The translations under genes and the position numbers were made by a program. From Gyromitra esculenta (taxonomy: Eukaryota; Ascomycota; Pezizomycetes; Pezizales; Discinaceae), in contig JBCAML010000005.1 of assembly GCA_038503075.1 (NCBI GenBank), forward strand, positions 1,116,001 through 1,180,000: a stretch of DNA of 64,000 nt. Direction: 5' to 3'. Positions 46,561 through 57,598 of this stretch are shown here, one piece after another. Under the pieces are notes generated by a model that was not told where the DNA came from, did not search any database, and saw nothing but the letters and a program-made list of their open reading frames with translations. The stretch's first letter is position 1. The number at the start of each line of letters is the position of its first letter.

Positions 46561-46759
46561 AAGTTCTTTTCGAAAGTTTATAGATTGGACCCATGCGGTT
46601 GTCCCATGCTCGAGATCAATAGCGTGATCGAATGGCCTTCGTTCTGGCAAGGATTCCTGGATGGGAGTGCCAAATAGACTGACAAATCGGTGGTATGCTC
46701 CGGGAGAGTCTTCAGAAGTTCGGTTTCTTCGTCATCGATTGCACGCACCATGCATGATT

Positions 46760-48850
46760 CGGGCATTCTCGTCGATGATTAATCATATTCGATATCGTTC
46801 TCGGTATTAAGAGGAGCAGTCGTCACAGAAGTGGTTACAGCAACAGAGATTCGAACTTAGGTTTGCGTGGTCGTAAGGGTTTCCAACCGGTGACTCGTCA
46901 ACCACCAATGGCGCTTCATCTAATAGCATCACTAGCGTCTCAATGTTACGCATAGATGTATGATTATTCTATGATCATAGTAATAGGGTTAGTAAAGGCT
47001 TGTCGCTCCAACCACTTCTTGTGAAGTTTACAATGGTTAACGGGACGTCTCTTTTGCACCTTTGGGACCGACCGTTTCTAACAAACAAAGGGGACAGAGA
47101 AAAACATTAGGCTCAGAATCTAGCAATACATTGACTACCACCTTCCTTCCATTGATTACCAGTAGCGCTTGCCGCCGGGGTCGCTCGTATACGGTGGGTT
47201 ACTGTATGTTGTTTTTGTTGGACGATTAGAAAAGTCGTCATCCTTTCTTTTCGTTTGTTTTTGTATTTTTCGGTCTCAAGGATTGAGACAATTCTTTCTT
47301 CGATTGCCAGGGTTTCGAATGTTTGGTTAACGTCTGCTACCTCTGGCCCGCCGATAGTCGGCCTAGTGAAAATTCTCGACATTTCTTCGTCAGAATTTGT
47401 ATTTGCATAAAGATTAACAGGGTCCGGAGATCCGCCCCTTTGGAGCGGTAAGCTCCGCTCACGGCCCCTTTTGCAGGTGGCGCTGTCGCGGCCCTCGTCT
47501 TGGGCGCTAGCTTCAAACGCTTCTCGTCATCAGCACTTTGTTCATTCTTTTCGGGTTTGGACCCATTTTCGTTCTGACTGGCGCCGGCTTGCGCGGATGA
47601 TACCGTTCGGGGTTCTTTCGCGTCGCGCGTCTTCCAGTGACAGTCGGGTCGACCACACCTAGTGCAGTGTTTCGCCCGTCTGCGTCGATCAACTAGGTCA
47701 CTGACTTACCGTAAATGAGCAGCCTTCGAGCGCATCTCCGGTGCTGTTAGTGGGGGGAGGGGCATCCTTTTAGGGGTATCCTCCTTGACATTACTTTTTG
47801 AGTCATGCTTGACTCTGCTTTTGAACCCCTTTTCCCGACGTTCTCCTGCTTTTTCTCCTCCTTTTCCCACGACCATCGTGGCTGGGAGACCTCTATTCTC
47901 CAGTTTACGGTGATACAAATATTCCTCCCACAACCTTCCTCTTGATCGTAAGGCCTCAGCCATTGCACATCGTCATCAAACGGCCACACCTACCATCAAC
48001 TCTCGTATCTTGAGAGGGATCTTTCTTCGACCTTCATCCTCACAGTGTCCCATGTCCAACCTTTATGTTTAGGTTGCTTCATTTTGAGGATATATTCGCC
48101 AACGGTTGTGTAAGGTACACGATCCATGGCATATATGGCATCGCGTTTTTCGTCAGGAGAAGCAGAATCTTCGCCCATCTTTAGTGAGAAGGTTGCGATA
48201 GGCGTCTCTGGTTCACTGGATTTGTCCTTCGGCTCCGTCCATCTTGTTGGTATACATAACAACGTATGGTCGAGCCTTGTTTCCTTCACAACGTTAGTGG
48301 ATTTTGTGTCGGTCGCTGGTCAAAGCCACTCATTAAATCTCAAAATATCTTGTGAGCCGGATCAATGCTCGAGATCCTGGTTTGTGGCAGCAGTGAATTT
48401 TCTGGTTCGCCGATCGGGATCTTGTGGTGTCGTGATGACGGTGACTTGGGGGTACCTGTGATCAATGGTGATTACCATCTCACCAGGGTTATTTTGGGGG
48501 GGTGGCGGTGGAGGAGCATTGCGGTGCCTCCGCCGCCGGTTTCTCTTTCTCTTCTGTGCCAGCCATCGATTAGTATCTTCGATGTTAACCACCCTTTCTT
48601 CCTCGAATCATCAGATGACGATCCGTCACCTGATCCAGGGCGCCAGCACCAACACGGTAATTGGGTCCATGTGGGGGCTGCCGCCATTCTGCCGTGTCTT
48701 TCCGGAGGGTTCGCTCGTTCACTTTGGGCTGGTTCGCTTTCGCAGTGGGAGGGCAGTTGGGGTGCGTGAATAGAGCGTGAGGCCTGCTTCTGATCGGGCT
48801 GGTAGTTCTGACTGAGCACGAATATGTTGAGTGATCTGGTGAGTAACTCA
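46760..48850 (-). pseudogene. Retrotransposon gag and protease region, decayed
   Basis: In element order, gag-like pieces start near 48850, with a basic Pro-rich stretch (about 48470-48590) and a charged piece near 48000-48290. A CTRCGRPDCHW zinc-knuckle-like motif sits at about 47640-47665, with the final His/Cys not in standard spacing. A stretch at 47113-47382 begins MSRIFTRPTIGGPEVADVNQ and lies where pol begins. No intact D(S/T)G protease motif was confirmed. Confidence 0.6.
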
Positions 48851-49434
48851 CGATCGTTAAGGCGACTTCGTTGTCTTTGCGTTCTCCTCTTGTTTACTAT
48901 AGGCTTCTACCGTTTCCATCTTAAATGCGTCTGGTGTGCCTCATGTCGCTTGCTGTTGCAGGGCCAGGCCAATGTTATTACCAAGACCGTGAACCAGTAC
49001 CTCGATACGGGCGAGTTCTTGGCGAGAACTCTTGTTGATCTGTATGCGCTGCTGGATATGGGTTAGGCTTAGATATTGAGTTTGAGCCTGTGAGTTAAGT
49101 TGGTTTAGGGCAACGGTGTTTCCTGCTGAGCCTCTTCTTGCGCTTAGTACAACGTGTCTAAAGGCTTCGTTTAGCGTAAGCGTGAGATTATCGCGTGTGC
49201 GTGAACATCCTCAATTTGAGCGCTAACTTTCCGTAGGAATTGCGGATGAGGCGTGAAGTGTTTTGGAATGAAGGGCTTAGGAGCGGGTGTGAGATGGGTA
49301 GTTCTTCGACGGGCAAGGAGTTCTTCGAAGAGTGTCTCGAGATGGGATCTCAGAACCGTCAGACATGTCTGTATCCATCAAATACGTCGCCATTATAGTT
49401 GAATAGCAAAGTATTGATATGCCTATCAATATAC

Positions 49435-50313
49435 TGTAAGACAAGTACTTAACTACCGCACAGGAAATCTCAAAGAAGCTTTAGATAACAATCTGACGCT
49501 ATAACCTGCCCTTAGATTGCTATCCGCAACACAATACACAGGCGCAAGTCCTAATCGCTTCTTATGAACCGCTAAAAGATAACCGTAGTGCTCAAAGTAG
49601 GGACGAAAGAAAGCTCCGTGAAGAACTTCCAATAGTAAGCGTTTAATAACTAACGCCTGAAGCCTTGGCCCATGTGTAGTTTGAATATCGTCTTTGCTTG
49701 TTGGGTATCGTGTTCGTTCGAATATACTCTTCGTCTAACCAATCTGGAAGGACGAGTGCCTGTGCGACGCTGTCGTGACTTTGAGGTTCGTGTCGCGTGA
49801 AGAACAACAAAGTCTCTTGAAGAAATAAAGGATTCTTCGTACGAAGAAAGTATTACTTGAAGATGAAACGAACGCAAGACCTGTAGAGAGTATGAATGAA
49901 AGTCAGATACCGCTGCTATACAATATAATATCGATAAGCGCTCGTTCTTCGTCGCTAATGATCGTAAGAAGACTTTCTCAATCTGTATAACACTGGACTT
50001 TATAGTTGTCGTCGAATACAAAGCGCTATGTAATAATACGAACTAATACGAAGAAATCCCATGACTGAACGCTTTCTTCGCTCCTACCCTCTCATTATCG
50101 TATGGCGTGATTGTAATTAACCGTGACGCAACGTATAAGCGAATCTAAGTGTCGATCGAAAGAGTCGGCCATTGATGACACAAGGAAACCAAACATCCAA
50201 TCCGAATCTTATTAATAATCAACCAATGACATGGTCGTATGGATTGAACGCTAGTCCATATGCGCATCGTGCGAACTCAGTCGTAACTAACTAAGTTTAC
50301 CAATGGTATAACA
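49435..50313 (-). repeat. 5' LTR of the retrotransposon
   Basis: This 879-bp LTR is the partner of 42550-43455. In plus orientation it begins TGTAAGAC and ends TATAACA, next to the right-hand ATATC duplication. The internal sequence next to it (49411-49434) is an imperfect palindrome rather than a TGG-type tRNA primer site. Confidence 0.92.
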
Positions 50314-51091
50314 ATATCGCACATATTCATTACTTCAAAGAACAAACGTGACAGATGACCGTGTTTCCTGCCTGCTCTGGAGTCTGTTTCCTGCTTGCTT
50401 TTCTGCTCACCGGCGCTGTTTCTCGTTTCGTTTTGCCTGTTTCCTGCCCGCTTTCCTACTCGCTTCCTGCTCGCTCCGCCTCCATAGCTTAAATATATAT
50501 GTATATAGATATAGAGAGATCGGTATATCGATCAATAGAGTGATATATAGAGTGCAAACAATGCCCTAAACAGTGCCAAGATTCTTATGCTTTCCCCCGA
50601 CCTCCAGGCGATATTGACTTTTGAGAGCTCGTCAAAAACTCCACAATCCTACCAGGTGAGCAAGCTTTTAGGAGGTATAGTCAGGAAGCGCTCTTTGCAG
50701 AAAGTGACACCTAGAGAAGAGGGTCTCTAGGTGGTCAGCGCCCAGGCGCTGGGCGAAATAAATATACACTTGAAGGATCACTTGAACTTTTCTACCAGGT
50801 AAATCTTCTTTACAAGGCGCGGCTATATCCTTTCTTTACAGGCTTGCAGTTGTTTTTTTCTGCCAGGTACGCGAATCAAATCATGAATTATCACTCTAAA
50901 TCATCGCTTGCAATTTGCTGGGTCCTAGCCTTCCTCTATTGTGGCCCCCTAGGATTTATTTGATAGCTAGATTGTACATTATACTCATATGACTCACTTT
51001 ATTAGCTCAAGTTTTTCATTTTCCATTTTCCATTTTCCATAAGCGATGACTTTTGCGGTTTTGCGTCAGGTAGGCCGCCGTAGGAGGTGTA

Positions 51092-53139
51092 AATATCGCT
51101 AGCACAAGAGAAAACCTGTGTGGCCGTGGGAACGTTAGCTCTTACGTGTAGCTTTAATTCAGTATATGTATTACAGCGACCCAACTCGTGTCCCCGTAAT
51201 CCCAACCTCCGTCTGCCCTTAATCTTCATGCCAACCTCTATACCTACATCTCCGGGTTTATCAAGATCAGAGTTAAATTTTTTTACCACAGCTACTATCC
51301 TAGCTAGAACCTCTTTCTTGTTACCCATACTCCTATATATTAGGGCTTCAGATCGGCGGGTGTCGATGCTGTAGAGCGGATGTTAATCAAATACCCCCAA
51401 CAGTGGAGCTAGGCTATTACGGGCCATAATTGCCGAAGACTCTACAAAAATACACGGTAAGCTCTCTAGAAACATGCTAGGCAGCTAGCAGAATCGGGCC
51501 AAAACTAATTTGTAGCACAAACAGGACCAGTGAAGCGCGGCTTTAAGTTTAGCAATGGATGAAAAGAACCCATCACCTTTCCTGTCTATTGCGGAAGTAG
51601 CTTCTAAGAACTAAACCCCTGTTGGACAGGATGGGGCTATTTCTTCCCAAAAGGAGTGTCTTTCAGACGAAAACACCACTCCTTCGAAGAAACGACTGCT
51701 TTTACTTGCCAAAAAATATAATCAGGCCTTCGAGTACGAGATGGGTACAAAACAGCGAAAACCCGCACCACAATAGTAGTGCTATATATCAACCAAAAAT
51801 CCATATTTTAAATCTACAGAAAGGTCTGGATTAGTTAAACAATAGGTGAACAATCCAAAATTTGGTTTGTTTTGCTCTCATGACTGAGAGTCCACTTGGC
51901 TTGGTTTTCCTGTAATGTGGAATTTTGGTGTGGTTCTCTGCTGCTATGTACTTCTTGTGTACCCAAAGGCCTGATTATATTTTTTTAGCTAGTAGACGAT
52001 GAGATCTTCGGTTCAAGTTGCGAAATTACATACCCTCTATGGAAGCACCCGCAGTTAGTTAACGTATCACGCTGCGGCGCGGCCCACGAAAACATCATGG
52101 TAAAAGCTGGTGTCTATTTGCAGAATCTGATCTAGAGAATGGGTAAAAAAGATTATTAATGAGCGACCCGCCCTTGTTCTTGAACAATTTTCTGGAGACC
52201 GGAAAGATATATCGTGGCGATCAAATGGCACAAGGGCCTGGGATGAGATTGAAAAGGAAACCCTTGAGGAAAAGTTCATGAAAATTTCTAGGGGGATCTG
52301 CAGAGAGACATTGTGTTGTCCCACAGTGGTCGTAAAGATATGACTTTTGAACTTTTAGGTATCTTTTGAGCCAATTCATTCGAAATCTCGATGAGACTTA
52401 GGCTATAAGTGGCATTTATCTCTTCTGTTCGAAATTCAACCATAACTGTAATCCTAATTGTTGTCACATTACTTCTTACATACGAGACCAAAGCAATTAC
52501 AACGATCACACAATAGTAATAGTAAGCAGCAGGTATATTAAAGCCGGGGGGGAGCTTACAGTAAGCTATATTTCATCTAAGCTAGGATTAGAGGAAGACA
52601 AGACATATTGCTGTGTACAGTGGCGGAAAGAGGGGTGTTTTCACTACCGCATCGGTGAGAAATACGGGTTTAAGTTGGAAATGCTACCGAGTTGGGCAAA
52701 AAGTCCTGTAACACAGCCGACTTAATCTAGCATTCTCCAGAATATCGCATCAATGCCGTACCAAAAACATCCAGCTTTCCCGTACTGTAGTTACGGTTTC
52801 GAGTGTAATTGCTTTCGATGTCAGCCGGAGGGCGACATAATGTACTACGGGCGTAGGGGTAAGTCTGATGACAGGTGGCGATGTAGCTATTTTCTCGGGT
52901 GACTTAAACTCAATTGAATTTCATAGCCTTACAAACAAATCGATTCGTGATTCAGGTGTGGTTTATTGATGTTCATCAGGCCCTTGAAGAGCTGTGAAGA
53001 GGTGAGAGAAATTGGCATATATTACTCGCACCGCTACCGGTACCTATCATCAGATTTACCCCTACACCCGTAGTACAGCTGGCCTTGCCGTGGGCAAGAA
53101 ACTGTGGGACTGCGTTTCAAAGTAGGAAGCCGCGAGCTT
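51092..53139. other. Intergenic region right of the nested transposon
   Basis: No confident gene. A minus-strand frame at 51002-51328 (MGNKKEVLARIVAVVKKFNS) looks protein-like but matches nothing I know. Around 51708-51985 a segment reading AKKYNQAF occurs on both strands as an inverted repeat, which suggests a small rearranged repeat. Confidence 0.4.
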
Positions 53140-53672
53140 CTAATAGAATTTAAGGGTGGGACCATCTCAGAGCATTTTCGGAAATAATTCACCGGTTAAA
53201 ATAGGCGAGATCACCTGGCAGGAGAGACCTTTAGTTACCTCACCAAAGGAAGAAGTAAAAACCTACAGCCCAATGCTTTGTCGATCGCGTTTGAATCTGT
53301 CAGCTCCTTTGCTGGGCAAATACTTGGAAATGCACATCTGGTGATATCGATCTGAACCATTGGTTCCAGGGCCATATGCCAAGGAATCTAATTTTGAAAA
53401 ACCTGTAAGAGCTGGAACCACCAATTGTATTCCCTCTGATGACATGCTCTTTGGAATTTGGACAATCAACAATTTCAACGTCGATATCGGCGGTTTGTAT
53501 GAGGGAATGTTTCCGTTCACGGGTCGCATCAGCCATAGCTGTGAGTCAACCTGTCAAGTGGTCTGGCATCCGGAGAAAAAAAGCCCTTGACCTTATCGCC
53601 AGAAACCCTCTCAAGTTAGGTGACGAAATCACTATATGCTATAGCCAAGTTATCTCTGGGCCCCTCCTATAG
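53140..53672 (+). pseudogene. SET-domain protein relic
   Basis: The text GMFPFTGRISHSCESTCQ is followed, after a frame change in an A7 run near 53576, by LDLIARNPLKLGDEITICYS. Together they match the C-terminal SET-domain core (RxNHSCxPN...GEEI..Y), with Ser in place of Asn in the NHSC motif. Upstream, EITWQERPLVTSP resembles the early SET region and TTNCIPSDD the segment before the core, but stops lie between. SET proteins are mostly lysine methyltransferases. This copy lacks a continuous frame, and neither the AdoMet site nor post-SET cysteines can be assembled. An undetected intron set is possible but unlikely given the A-run break. Confidence 0.55.
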
Positions 53673-55974
53673 TGGGGGCGGTGGTTCTTGTAGAATAGTT
53701 ACGGTTTCGATTGTTTTTGCCCCAAATGCTTCAGCCGCTTGCCCGAGTCAAACCTCATAAGTTCTAATAGATTTTCTCAGACACTAACCTAGAGTCAGCC
53801 TGTTCTAAGGAGAATTTCACCAAAATTACCAAAGGATCTGGAAACTGTTGATACATGTACCTACCATGTTCTCCAGGCAAAACACATGCAAGGCCATCAA
53901 GAATCTCCTTTTCCGGCGGACGGTTCTAGCCACCCATAAACCTAGTTCGTTCTGCAACCGCACGTTCTTCTCGTGGTTAAAATATTTGCACGGATGCATG
54001 TCGTTCCTAACGTGTGGTGTGGCGATGATTCGACACAACAGCGGATGTCACTGGTTGGATGTAGATCAGTAGATCATTTTCGCGTGAGATTCTATTGATA
54101 GCTGGCTTTTTCATGCTTTCTGTGTTTTTTCGTGCGCCCGAAAAGCGTAGGGTACGCGAATTTTGCTGCTACAATACGTTTACTCAACATGCCAAGGCCG
54201 TATCCCGATCCCGAATTTGCTACCAAATCGTTAATATTTAAAATAGTAAGAGTACTAATAGTATGGCGACATTCGAGGACTGTCCGAAGCCATGATTCAT
54301 TACTGATTTTGGCCCCTTGGTATCTGGGATTAACCAACGTAATGTCGAGCTCGAGCGTGAGCTCTATCTAGTTCACTGCTATATGTACAGTGTCTCCGCA
54401 GGTTTTGAGGTATCACGACATAGCGAAGCCTAGGTGATCTCCTCAAGTCTCATACCTAGGTGTTGCTCCACCACGCTTCCGATTACTAGATAAAGACATA
54501 CCGCTATCGTCTTAAGTAATAACGGTAGGACCTCAACCAAGATTTACCATACAATCGGCCACCCACGGCCGAGCACCGCGCCTCGCTAGTTATAAGGCTG
54601 AGATCACAAGATAGAAATATATGTACTACCGGCCAGGGTAATAAATTGCTTACCATTTGGACTAATCCTAATGCTAGCTACTGTGCTTTATGTACCCTCG
54701 AAATACGGCCTGCAAGGGCCTCGAGCTAGGCCTAATGTGGTAGTGGGTACTCCGTACATGAGCCACATATCTTTTGAGTGGCACTCCCGAGAGACCTGAA
54801 AAGTGTTAGAATATGCCAATAATTTGGTCACGCCTTGTACTGTATAAGGTCGATAGAGTCAGCTCGGAGCACTTGCAGAGGTCGTATTTCAAGGATGCAT
54901 ATAGTATTGAGCCTCTACAATTCCAACCAGCTAAGGTAGAACCTTCCTCCTGCAGTCTCAGTCCAGCTCGTTATAGTTAAGGATATAGATATTCTCCTAC
55001 GTACATATATACATCTAGCTATGGGCCATTCAGCGCTTAAGAAAACGGAGGCTCGTGCTAAGACAGAAGGGAGTTGCACAAAGGAGTCAGATTGTTTTTA
55101 CTTTATATAAAGTATATAAATGTTTATTTATCATAGGTTTCTTCCTCAACGCAGTAGTAAACATTTTGTCGAGTTCTATGTTCATTCATAATCATCCTAA
55201 GTTCGTTGCGTCGCGGTACTTCTACTTCTCGTTTAGTTATCGTCAGGTGTCTTACCTCATGTACTAATCCAGTTTTTCGTCACACCAGCGTGCGCAGTTT
55301 CGTCATACCTTCATGGTCAGGAGAGGCTCTTCAGCCCTTAGCAAGACTATTATAGAAACATGGAATTCGAGATCCCGAGCCCTCATTAGTCTTCCAGGCC
55401 TGGGGAAACGGGTTTAACAGCATGTATTGGTCAGCCCTTGTTCCCAAAATAATCTTGCCGGAGGCTGTACCACCACCTGCTTGCATGGTTTCCCAGATAC
55501 GAAGCCACGTCCTGGTCGCCACTGGTCATGTCACGTGATAGATCAATTTAATGTAATTGATTACTGTGTGATAGTCGACTAAAAACCTCCTATTCAAATA
55601 TTACAGCCTCCGAAAAGATTATTTTAGAAGCGACGGCTAACAAGCAGGGGTTCTGTGCTGTCAACCCCATTTCCACAAGGCTGAGAGACCAATAAGGGCT
55701 CGGGATCTCGAGTTGCACCTTTCGATAATAATATTGCCAGGAGCTGTAAGAGCCTTGATTGGGGATTAATCATGTCATAGGGGTCTACAGAGAGTGCAAT
55801 AGACAACTATAAAGTGCACCCCATCCCCCCCCATAGAGACTCATTGGAACGCCAGTGTACTCATATCCTCCCCACATTACTATAGAGCATTTTCGCATTC
55901 TTAGCAACCTATCACGTATGTATTACTTTTTTTAACATTTACAGAGCCATCGCAAGTTCTAATGTTATCCTAGA
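53673..55974. other. Intergenic region with an inverted duplication
   Basis: No gene supported. It contains the inverted duplication at 55324-55755. The remainder is AT-rich with short frames. Confidence 0.5.
55324..55755. repeat. Inverted duplication, ~145-bp arms
   Basis: Arms of about 145 bp (55324-55469 and 55604-55755) are inverted copies, sharing AGGCTCTT ends, GAGATCCCGAGCCC and AAAATAATCTT. They differ mainly by transitions and a few indels. The spacer is about 134 bp. An RNA read through it would form a long hairpin. Confidence 0.75.
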
Positions 55975-56316
55975 ATGCTTTCTCCGGTTCAAGCGTTCGC
56001 CCTCTTCACCTCGTTCACGGTTGTAGTCAACGCCGTTTGGACCTTTTCCCCTACCTACAGCGACGGTACAAGCGACACCTTCACGGGCGATATTCCAGCG
56101 ACATGTCTACCACTCCCAGCAGATAAGGAAATCGTCTCGCTCACTTTCAATGACCCGGATCGCAATTTACTTATATCGCTCTATGATGACCTGGCTTGCC
56201 AGGGTCTAAGATATCGCGCAGGGGAGGGCACTTCAACTGATATTCCTTCTCAATATGTGACGTTCCTGGCATTCAACGTTACGACCTACCCGTGTCAGAC
56301 GCCTACATGCCCTTAA
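55975..56316 (+). CDS. Small secreted cysteine-containing protein
   Basis: A single exon encodes 113 residues. A classic signal peptide is present (MLSPVQAFALFTSFTVVVNA, cleavage probably after NA). The mature part (~93 residues) has four cysteines (PATC, DDLAC, TYPC, TPTC), enough for two disulfides, and one NVT N-glycosylation site. No family recognised. Size, secretion signal and position alone in a transposon-rich gene-poor region fit the profile of fungal small secreted proteins, some of which are effectors; that role is inference. No intron is needed; the ATG at 55975 is the only one giving a signal peptide. Confidence 0.65.
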   Translation: MLSPVQAFALFTSFTVVVNAVWTFSPTYSDGTSDTFTGDIPATCLPLPADKEIVSLTFNDPDRNLLISLYDDLACQGLRYRAGEGTSTDIPSQYVTFLAFNVTTYPCQTPTCP

Positions 56317-57134
56317 TTAGGTGCGGATGTGTGCGTGCGTGCGTGGATGGAGATAGAGTGGTTAGATAGATCTGTCATTCATTACTGGTGTAATTCTACA
56401 TCTAGTGCTCATTTGTCATTTCTTATTATTTTGCTCTTAATAGTTAGAACCCTTACAATGCACAAGTTTCTCTGCAATACTTGGTTTTCTGCTATAACAA
56501 TCTGAGTCGAGCGAGAGTTCTCTTTTCTAAAATTGCCAGCATGATTCCGTTGCTGCTCCTACAGTAATCCCTGTTCTCTCAGACCACGAGTGAGCACGCT
56601 CTCCTAGAGCTTACACTGTAAACCCTCCCTAGCCGCAGCAACCTCTAGACTTATGTTTTGGTACTTGTTATTGGTTTTCTCGAGCTCGGTTATTAATTGC
56701 AACTATTTGTATAACGGACTAACCCCTACCTACAACCTTGTTGATTCCTGCTCTACAATTCTAATGCTTGTTGGATTGTAATATCTCGTGTTGTACCCGT
56801 GGTCTAGGGTAAGTACCTAGGAAAGAAGGTATGGTTTTGGCTATTCAAGCCGTATTATAAGCGTTGCCCCTGTTAGCTACAGGGTGGGGCATCACTAGAT
56901 TCATGCAGTAATAAAGGGCGAGATTGATTGGGTTTCTTGGTTGCTATTTGGCTTGTGAATGGTAGATCTCTCGCTATATACGACTCTACTCGGGGTGAGA
57001 TTAACTAACACTGACCGCTTTGTTAAAATTCTATGCGAATTAAACAAAGATCTGACCCTAGTCCACCACAAGTGGCATATAAAAACACTCTATGTCAAAG
57101 ATTTGAGATCTTCCAATGCCTTATCAAAAGTGTA

Positions 57135-57306
57135 CAGTACAATCGCCCTATAAGAATACTAACTACAAGAATACTCACCTTATTAGAATGCTGAATCTAG
57201 TCCTGACAGGGGTAAATTTGAGTGTAGCCTGCTTTTCATAAGAATAACTCTTTTATAAGAATATTATTTTCGGAACCAACCGTATTCTTATAGGGCGATT
57301 GTACTG
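57135..57306. mobile_element. Tc1/pogo-like MITE with near-perfect terminal repeats
   Basis: The 172-bp element has inverted ends of at least 25 bp that match perfectly, beginning CAGTACAATCGCCCTATAAG. TA flanks both sides (57133-57134 and 57307-57308). Internal ATAAGAATA sub-repeats are present. Identical ends suggest a recent insertion. No coding capacity. Confidence 0.92.
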
Positions 57307-57345
57307 TATAAGCAAATACTTGACTCCAAAGTCAGGGTAATACAG

Positions 57346-57598
57346 TACTTACTGAAAAATAAAATCTGTGACGTGGGTAAACCTCAGCTAATAGCAACCA
57401 ACTCCGCACTTTGAGTGGACACAACACACAAAACAGGCCGGAACTATAGATTCGGGCATAGTTAGGACCGCTACAAAACAAATCATAAAGTTGCAGTAGT
57501 TAGGAGCTGATTGTGGGTTAAAAAGCCGTGTTGCAAAGTAAGGATGGTTGCTATCGAAGTTTACCCAGATCGATCGCAGGCTTTATTTTCAGCAAGTA
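57346..57598. mobile_element. MITE family 2, copy B
   Basis: A 253-bp relative of 32530-32774. The left end reads TACTTACTGAAAAATAAAA, then GTGACGTGGGTAAACCTC and AGCAACCA; the right end is its inverted, more diverged copy. It shares the internal GAGCTGATTGTGGG-type segment with copy A. Confidence 0.85.

Larger units (their letters stand above)
42550..50313 (-). mobile_element. Complete Ty3/gypsy-type LTR retrotransposon, coding regions broken
   Basis: The element is 7764 bp and bounded by two LTRs starting TG and ending CA. ATATC lies on both sides (42545-42549 and 50314-50318) as a 5-bp target duplication. Domain order on the minus strand is gag, protease region, reverse transcriptase, RNase H, integrase, chromodomain, which is the Ty3/gypsy (chromovirus) order. 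A purine tract (GGAGGAGG) lies just before the 3' LTR, at about 43462-43470. All coding regions are interrupted by frame breaks, so this copy as written is not functional. Confidence 0.93.
42313..51091. mobile_element. TIR element (~988 bp) with 11-bp target duplication, split by an LTR retrotransposon
   Basis: The element core is 42324-51080. Terminal inverted repeats of about 60 bp start CGGCGGCCTACCTGGCGTAA on the left and the equivalent on the right. They continue through AAAACCGCAAAAGTCATCGC to short tandem GGAAAAT units (two on the left, three on the right). The flanks are an 11-bp direct repeat, TAGGAGGCGTA (42313-42323) and TAGGAGGTGTA (51081-51091), with one transition. Subtracting the inserted retroelement and its duplication leaves about 988 bp with no coding region. 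Long TIRs and a 9-11 bp duplication suggest a Mutator-like (MULE) non-autonomous element; hAT usually gives 8 bp. Confidence 0.85.

Noticed and set aside
48126..49066. Plus-strand open frames inside the retroelement
   Set aside because: Antisense shadows of the decayed gag region.
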